A DNA stretch of 42,035 bases from Candidatus Poribacteria bacterium. Its GTDB lineage: Bacteria; Poribacteria; WGA-4E; WGA-3G. This document shows, in pieces, positions 42,014 to 42,035 of this stretch. A program made the position numbers and the translations under genes. The DNA is taken from NCBI GenBank assembly GCA_007571305.1, contig RKRR01000193.1, forward strand, positions 1-42,035, read 5' to 3'. The notes under the pieces were generated by a model that did not search any database, was not told where the DNA came from, and was given only the letters and a program-made list of their open reading frames with translations. Each line of letters opens with the position of its first letter. Within the stretch, counting starts at the first letter, position 1.

Positions 42014-42035
42014 ATGAACAAAAAAGTGCCAGAGA
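42014..42035 (+). CDS. Start of a gene running out of the window
   Basis: ATG 42014 begins a frame reading MNKKVPE at the window edge. AAGGAG (41999-42004) and a promoter-like pair precede it. Too little is present to identify it. Confidence 0.5.

Overview
The window looks like a chromosomal segment of an uncultured, moderate-GC bacterium, most like Candidatus Poribacteria or a Planctomycetota/Verrucomicrobiota-like relative. The reasons are the mixture of secreted LamG proteins, a planctomycete-style DUF1587/1592/1588/1585 heme protein with its DUF1552 partner, an M81 (MlrC-like) peptidase, a large OPT-like membrane protein, FG-GAP/ASPIC and TPR secreted proteins, and many short palindromic interspersed repeats. 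TGA ends many intact genes, so the standard bacterial code applies. The taxonomic call is inference from gene content only.

Layout. 0.3-4.3 kb (+): hisZ, hisG and hisS. 4.35-5.5 kb (+): a secreted metallophosphoesterase. 5.8-8.9 kb (-): two small membrane/coiled-coil proteins, a short tyrosine recombinase and holA. 9.1-10.5 kb (-): a DNA methyltransferase broken by an in-frame TGA in its SAM-binding motif, joined to a scrap of a PotA-like ABC ATPase. 10.8-14.7 kb (-): an FmdB zinc ribbon, a secreted CARDB/alpha-toroid protein and a secreted beta-propeller. 14.8-15.9 kb (+): the C-terminal stump of an RND efflux pump and a secreted protein of unknown function behind an ECF-type promoter. 16-18.3 kb (-): threonine synthase and an ornithine-carbamoyltransferase-like enzyme. 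18.5-18.9 kb: the tail of a type II methyltransferase/restriction protein and a 73-residue orphan gene. 19.2-25.5 kb (+): DUF1592-type protein, HExxH metallopeptidase, Tat-exported SMP-30 protein and DUF1552 protein. 25.8-32.8 kb (-): a VOC protein, the large membrane protein, then a three-gene overlapping cluster (TPR, FGE-like, FG-GAP/ASPIC/ankyrin). 33.2-41.8 kb: carbohydrate-facing genes, namely two small LamG proteins with a shared C-terminal tail, a LamG-GH67-beta-helix fusion, a GH43/GH32-like propeller and an M81 peptidase. A new gene starts at the right edge.

The intergenic spaces are filled with at least three families of about 65-260 bp, TA-flanked, inverted-repeat (MITE-like) elements. 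They differ at their ends but share an internal unit: GTAG followed by a hairpin whose stem changes from copy to copy by paired substitutions while the GTT loop stays nearly constant. That is the architecture of REP elements mobilised by RAYT transposases. At 2.7 kb one family is inserted inside another with a visible TA duplication. This repeat system, together with four gene stumps and a nonsense-mutated methyltransferase, is the most distinctive feature of the window. No CRISPR array, rRNA or tRNA was recognised.
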